43,213 nt of DNA from JBDTNK01 sp039933775 (GTDB taxonomy: Bacteria > Chloroflexota > Limnocylindria > QHBO01), in NCBI GenBank assembly GCA_039933775.1, contig JBDTNK010000013.1:1-43213 (forward strand), read 5' to 3'. Under the pieces are notes generated by a model. The model was given only the letters and a program-made list of their open reading frames with translations. It had not been told where the DNA came from and searched no databases. Each line of letters begins with the position of its first letter. Within the stretch, counting starts at the first letter, position 1. The translations under genes were made by a program, and so were the position numbers. Positions 39,835-43,213 of this stretch are shown in pieces.

Positions 39835-40308
39835 TCAGAGGCCCCGGAGGTAGTCGACGATCGACTGGATCTGCTCGTCGCTGAACTCGTAGGGCGGGCC
39901 GCCGAAGGCCGGCATGCCACCGCGCAGCGCCGGGTCCGAGATCTCCGGATCGAGCCCGGCGATCCAGACGTTGGCCCAGTCATCGGGATGATCAGCGGCC
40001 AGCGTCGCGAGGTTCTCGCTCTGCGGCCCGCTCGCGATATCGGTCAGTGCGGGACCGACCGCGCCGGACCAGTCACTGCCGTGGCAGCCCTGGCAGGCGG
40101 CCTGCGAGATCAGCGCCAGCGCCTCCCCGCCGCCGGCACCGGATGCGACGGGCACGCCACTCTCGTTGGGCCGGGCCACGGTCGGATTCTCACCGGTCAG
40201 GTTGGAGAGGGCGTAGACGCCGCCGACGAGCAGGACGACGACGGTGAGCCAGACCGCCCAGGGCGGGATGCCGCGGTTGGCGGAGCCGATCGGTGTGTGG
40301 AGTGCCAT
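39835..40308 (-). CDS. Membrane-anchored monoheme cytochrome c
   Basis: 157 residues. One N-terminal helix (about 17-36) anchors it, with the rest outside. Heme attachment CQGCH at 72-76, axial Met132 in RGGMPAFGG, and a C-terminal FSDEQIQSIVDYLRGL helix, all typical of class I cytochrome c or CcoP/CcoO-like domains. It starts 7 nt after the ligandless oxidase subunit and is surely cotranscribed. Electron carrier at the outer face of the membrane. Confidence 0.93.
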   Translation of the reverse strand: MALHTPIGSANRGIPPWAVWLTVVVLLVGGVYALSNLTGENPTVARPNESGVPVASGAGGGEALALISQAACQGCHGSDWSGAVGPALTDIASGPQSENLATLAADHPDDWANVWIAGLDPEISDPALRGGMPAFGGPPYEFSDEQIQSIVDYLRGL

Positions 40309-40315
40309 GGTCGCG

Positions 40316-41785
40316 TCAGTGCCCCGCTGCGGTGGCGACCGCCCCGCCCGCGGGAACCGCGTGGTCGGCGAAGCGGCCGCTGGTGAACATGAGGAAGAGG
40401 ATCGCCAGGAGCATCACGCCGCCCAGCGCGGCCAGGCCCAGGCCCAGGGTGGCGACGATCATGAAGATCGTCAGGGTCGCGCTGATCGTCTCCGGATCGG
40501 CGGCCTGCGTGATCAGGGATCCCTGCGCGATTCCAGCGAACATGAGCGCCAGCCCGCCGATCACCGCGCCGCTCAGCGTAGACCACAGCAGGATCCCGTT
40601 GAGCAGGCCCGGCCGCCAGGCGCGACGCAGCAGGCGCGGCATCGCAAAGTCCACGAAGGCAAGGGACGCGAACGTGTACGCCCCGAGGCCCGTCACGACG
40701 AGCGCGCCGAGGCTCCAGACGGTGGGGCCGGTGAGCACCTGCACCGAGCGCAGCGCCCCGATGCCCTGGACCACCGAGGTGCCCAGGATGAATGTCAGCG
40801 CCACGATCGCGAACGGGACGCTGCCGCGCCCAAGCGCCAGCGACCATCTCCCCGAGAGCGTGCCGAGCAGGTTGGCGACGACCAGGAAGGCATGTGCCAC
40901 GAGCAGGATCGCGCCGGCCGTGCCGATCGTCGTGATGGCGAACGGCACCGCGGGATCGATGAGCGCGGCCACGCCGTACAGCCCCGCCAGCGGCAGCCAC
41001 AGGATGAAGGCCAGGGCCGCCAGGCCGTAGGAATAGAGCTGCGCGTTCGCGGCGCGCGGGACGACGTAGTAGAGCGTGCCGACCGCCGCGCCAAGGAGCC
41101 AGTAGGACTCCAGCGCGTTGACGCTGAAGGCGTTGATCAGCGCGGCCGTCGATTCGCCGATGCCCGGGTAGATCCACATCGCGTCCGCCGGCAGGGAGGC
41201 CAGCGCATACACGCCGGTGAGCGCCAGGAGCCCGACACCGAGGTACCAGGTGCTGACGTAGGTCAGCGCGGCGGGCACCACGGTGCGCCAGAAGCACAGG
41301 TTGACGATGGCCAGGGCCAGCAGCGCCGCGCCATCGACGAACCACGGGTACTCGGCAAGCACCCCGTCCTGCGCGAAGGTCGTGTAGATCAGGGCGAGCC
41401 CGCCGGCGACGACGGCGAAGTTCCAGAGCAGAAAGGCGAGGAACGCGAAGCCGCGGTTCTCGAGCGGCCGCCCGGCAAGCCGCGGGCCGATGAAGAGCAG
41501 CGCAGCGATGCCGGCATTCGTCAGCCAGCCATAGACCAGCGTGTTGGCGAAGCCGGACTCGACGCGGCTGGCGTTGAACTCGACCCCGATCTCGAACGGC
41601 AGCGTGAACGCGAAGCTGGTCGGCACGATCTGCAGCACCGCCCACAGCGCGCCCAGGCCGGTCGCGACGAAGAACCACACGACCGCGGCCGCCAGGAAGA
41701 GCGTCGCGGCGCTGTCCGGCCCGCGCGGGATGAGCGTGCGGCGGCGCTTCGGCGGCTCGTCATAGGGACGGAGCTTGGCGGTCAT
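40316..41785 (-). CDS. cbb3-type heme-copper oxidase subunit I homologue without heme/copper histidines
   Basis: 489 residues, about 12 membrane helices. Framework matches CcoN: YGWLTNAGIAALLFIGPRL, LTYVSTWYLGVGLLALTGV (CcoN LYVSxWYFxGA), GTLYYVVPRAANAQLYSYGLAALAF and HAFLVVANLLGTLSGRW. Yet the protein has only three His: H298 and two in the C-terminal tail (H475, H489). The low-spin heme b His in the RPVHTN(x)VxFGW motif is Phe79 (ESGFANTLVYGW). The CuB His in GHNxVG is Val222 (SVNALES). The His-His pair is GVAALIDP, and GHVHSGALGW is TVWSLGALVV. It should bind no heme-copper centre. ATG 41785 is used. It could be a structural or electron-routing relic, or a repurposed transporter. Confidence 0.85.
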   Translation of the reverse strand: MTAKLRPYDEPPKRRRTLIPRGPDSAATLFLAAAVVWFFVATGLGALWAVLQIVPTSFAFTLPFEIGVEFNASRVESGFANTLVYGWLTNAGIAALLFIGPRLAGRPLENRGFAFLAFLLWNFAVVAGGLALIYTTFAQDGVLAEYPWFVDGAALLALAIVNLCFWRTVVPAALTYVSTWYLGVGLLALTGVYALASLPADAMWIYPGIGESTAALINAFSVNALESYWLLGAAVGTLYYVVPRAANAQLYSYGLAALAFILWLPLAGLYGVAALIDPAVPFAITTIGTAGAILLVAHAFLVVANLLGTLSGRWSLALGRGSVPFAIVALTFILGTSVVQGIGALRSVQVLTGPTVWSLGALVVTGLGAYTFASLAFVDFAMPRLLRRAWRPGLLNGILLWSTLSGAVIGGLALMFAGIAQGSLITQAADPETISATLTIFMIVATLGLGLAALGGVMLLAILFLMFTSGRFADHAVPAGGAVATAAGH

Positions 41786-41908
41786 GGTCGGGCGGTGACC
41801 CTCCAACGTCAGGTCTGTCGGCAACGTTTCCGGGGCTTCAACGCGCCGCATGGGCGCGCACTGAGAACCGACGCAGCGGCTTCGCCGGCATTGTAGCGGA
41901 CCCACCTT

Positions 41909-41982
41909 GCGCGAGGGAGCAGCCGGGGGCCACCCGTCCCCGGCCCCGCTGCATCGCTCTGAGCCCCTCGCTTCAAGCGCGG
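41909..41982. repeat. Dispersed 74-bp repeat, copy B
   Basis: Begins GCGCGAGGGAGC, ends CCCCTCGCTTCAAGCGCGG, same orientation and length as copy A at 18746-18820. It ends 28 nt before the citrate synthase ATG. The spacer 41786-42010 holds nothing else recognisable. Confidence 0.6.
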
Positions 41983-42010
41983 GGAGCACGTTCGGCTATG
42001 GTTGAACCAC

Positions 42011-43096
42011 ATGAACGACTACGCACCGGGGCTCAAGGGGGTTGTCGCCGGCGAGACGGCGCTCGGCAGCATCGACGCCGAGGAGGGGCGGCTGCGCTAT
42101 CGCGGCTACCCGATCGGCGAGCTGGTCGAGCGTGGCAGCTACGCGCAGGTCGCCGAGCTGCTCTGGACCGGGGAGTGGCGGGCCGCGGCGTCCCTGGCCT
42201 GCGCGCCGCTGGATGCCGCCGTCGTGACCGCCCTGCGCGCGCTGCCGCGCGAGACCAGCCCCATGGACGCGCTGCGCACCGGCGTCTCGGCCTGGGGCGC
42301 GCTGCAGGGCTGGACGTGGCCGCCGACCGTTGCGCAGGCACGCGCGATCACCGCGGTGTCGCCGTCGATCCTCGCCGCGTTCGTCCGCCTGCGGAACGGC
42401 GAGGAGCCGCTGACGCCGGACCCGTCGCTCTCGCTGGCCGCGGGATTCCTGCACCAACTCTCGGGCGAGGCGCCGGACGAGAGCCGCGCGCGGGCGCTCG
42501 AGGCGTATTTCATCGTCGGGGCGGAGCACGGGTTCAACGCCTCGACCTTCACCGCGCGGGTCATCACCTCCACCCACGCCGACCTCGCCAGCGCGGTCTG
42601 CGGCGCGATCGGGGCGCTGAAGGGTCCGCTGCACGGCGGTGCGCCGTCGGAGGTCGTGAACCAGCTGCACCAGATGGGCAGCGCCAAGGAGGCGGAGACG
42701 TGGATCCGGTCCGCACTCGACCGCGGGGAGCGGCTGATGGGCTTCGGGCATCGGGTGTATCGGGCCTACGATCCGCGCGCCGCCGCGCTGCGCAAGGTCG
42801 CCGAGGGCCTGGCCGGCGTCGCCGACTGGCTGAAAATGGCGGTCGAGGTCGAGGAGATCGCGCTGCGCCTGCTCGCCGAGCGCAAGCCGAACTACGCGAT
42901 CAAGACCAACGTCGAGTTCTACGCCGCCGCGGTGCTGCAGGGCGTCGGCTTGCCGCCGGACATCTTTCCCGCCACCTTCGCGCTCGCGCGCCACGCCGGC
43001 TGGACGGCGCATTGCCTCGAGCAGGCGGAGGCGAACATCCTGATCCGACCATCGGTCCGGTACGTGGGCCCCGACGAGCGACCGCTGCCGGGCTGA
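42011..43096 (+). CDS. Citrate synthase
   Basis: 361 residues, the short hexa- or dimeric Gram-positive-type form. GLKGVVAGETALGSIDAEEGRLRYRGYPI opening, catalytic His in EHGFNASTFTARVI and GPLHGGAP, GFGHRVYRAYDPRA, and the catalytic Asp region NVEFYAAAVLQGVGLPPDIF. Condenses acetyl-CoA with oxaloacetate; a methylcitrate synthase role cannot be excluded. ATG 42011 chosen; a TTG at 42002 is also in frame. A TATGGT box lies 8 nt upstream of the ATG. Confidence 0.93.
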   Translation: MNDYAPGLKGVVAGETALGSIDAEEGRLRYRGYPIGELVERGSYAQVAELLWTGEWRAAASLACAPLDAAVVTALRALPRETSPMDALRTGVSAWGALQGWTWPPTVAQARAITAVSPSILAAFVRLRNGEEPLTPDPSLSLAAGFLHQLSGEAPDESRARALEAYFIVGAEHGFNASTFTARVITSTHADLASAVCGAIGALKGPLHGGAPSEVVNQLHQMGSAKEAETWIRSALDRGERLMGFGHRVYRAYDPRAAALRKVAEGLAGVADWLKMAVEVEEIALRLLAERKPNYAIKTNVEFYAAAVLQGVGLPPDIFPATFALARHAGWTAHCLEQAEANILIRPSVRYVGPDERPLPG

Positions 43097-43213
43097 GCCA
43101 GCGGCGGCCGCGGGGACGTCGGGGGCTCGCGGCGGTCGGGGCGGCGGGCCCCGCGGACTTGCGCACCGGCGGGAGTAACGGCCACTTCGTGTCCGAACTC
43201 GCCCTCCGGCGGG
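43097..43213. other. Right edge, no gene identified
   Basis: 117 nt of very GC-rich sequence after citrate synthase. No supported reading frame or terminator is seen. Confidence 0.4.

Overview
The window is about 43 kb of very GC-rich, gene-dense bacterial DNA. Several features point to a monoderm-like Chloroflexota lineage, perhaps near Limnocylindria/Ellin6529: a SUF system with SufU, a CysO/CysM/Mec cysteine route otherwise best known from actinobacteria, many GTG/TTG starts, cell-wall-binding type 2 repeats on a secreted protease, and -10 boxes sitting 6-8 nt before start codons as in leaderless mRNAs. The taxonomic call is an inference from gene content, not a measured placement.

Layout. 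1-9630: a partial cystathionine beta-synthase-like gene overlapping lgt, an MFS transporter, a small membrane protein, an M20 dipeptidase, a MerR-type HTH protein, an M24 peptidase and a large secreted subtilase with three CWB2 repeats. 9623-18633: one long minus-strand operon read sufB-sufD-Rieske-Rrf2-sufC-sufS-sufU-moeZ-like-cysO-cysM-mec, mostly joined by 4-nt overlaps. It links Fe-S cluster assembly to a protein-thiocarboxylate route to cysteine. Upstream are a good promoter and an almost perfect IscR-type operator, then a repeat-rich spacer. 19021-24025: an NAD(P)H:acceptor FAD oxidoreductase, a C-terminally shortened HEAYPGHH protein, a GNAT protein, rsgA with a strong terminator, and a secreted HExxH metalloprotease.

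24375-28184 looks like a decayed integrated element or hot spot. It has tRNA-Gly(CCC) with promoter and terminator, a frameshifted tyrosine recombinase, visibly lower-GC DNA carrying a secreted metzincin-like protease with a broken start and a secreted protein of unknown function, and finally a chimera of an XRE-regulator remnant and a glyoxalase tail that abuts rluA.

28185-33260: rluA, an OsmC-family protein, a GNAT, a GalT-like protein that lacks the usual catalytic His, and an ECF sigma factor with its zinc-finger anti-sigma. 33279-38492: a pyrimidine operon pyrR-pyrB-pyrC, three unknown genes, then pyrE. Its leader has a recognisable PyrR-binding loop, a strong ribosome site and a 25-residue leader ORF overlapping the pyrR start. 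38493-38848 is a noncoding stretch of four related inverted and direct repeats. 38849-41785 (minus) holds nnrE, a membrane-anchored cytochrome c and a cbb3-type oxidase subunit I homologue that has lost all canonical heme and copper histidines. 42011-43096 is a citrate synthase.

The strongest candidates for something undescribed are the histidine-less CcoN homologue next to an intact cytochrome c, the fused Suf/CysO operon with a CysO that ends GGA rather than GG, and the PyrR-controlled translationally coupled leader.
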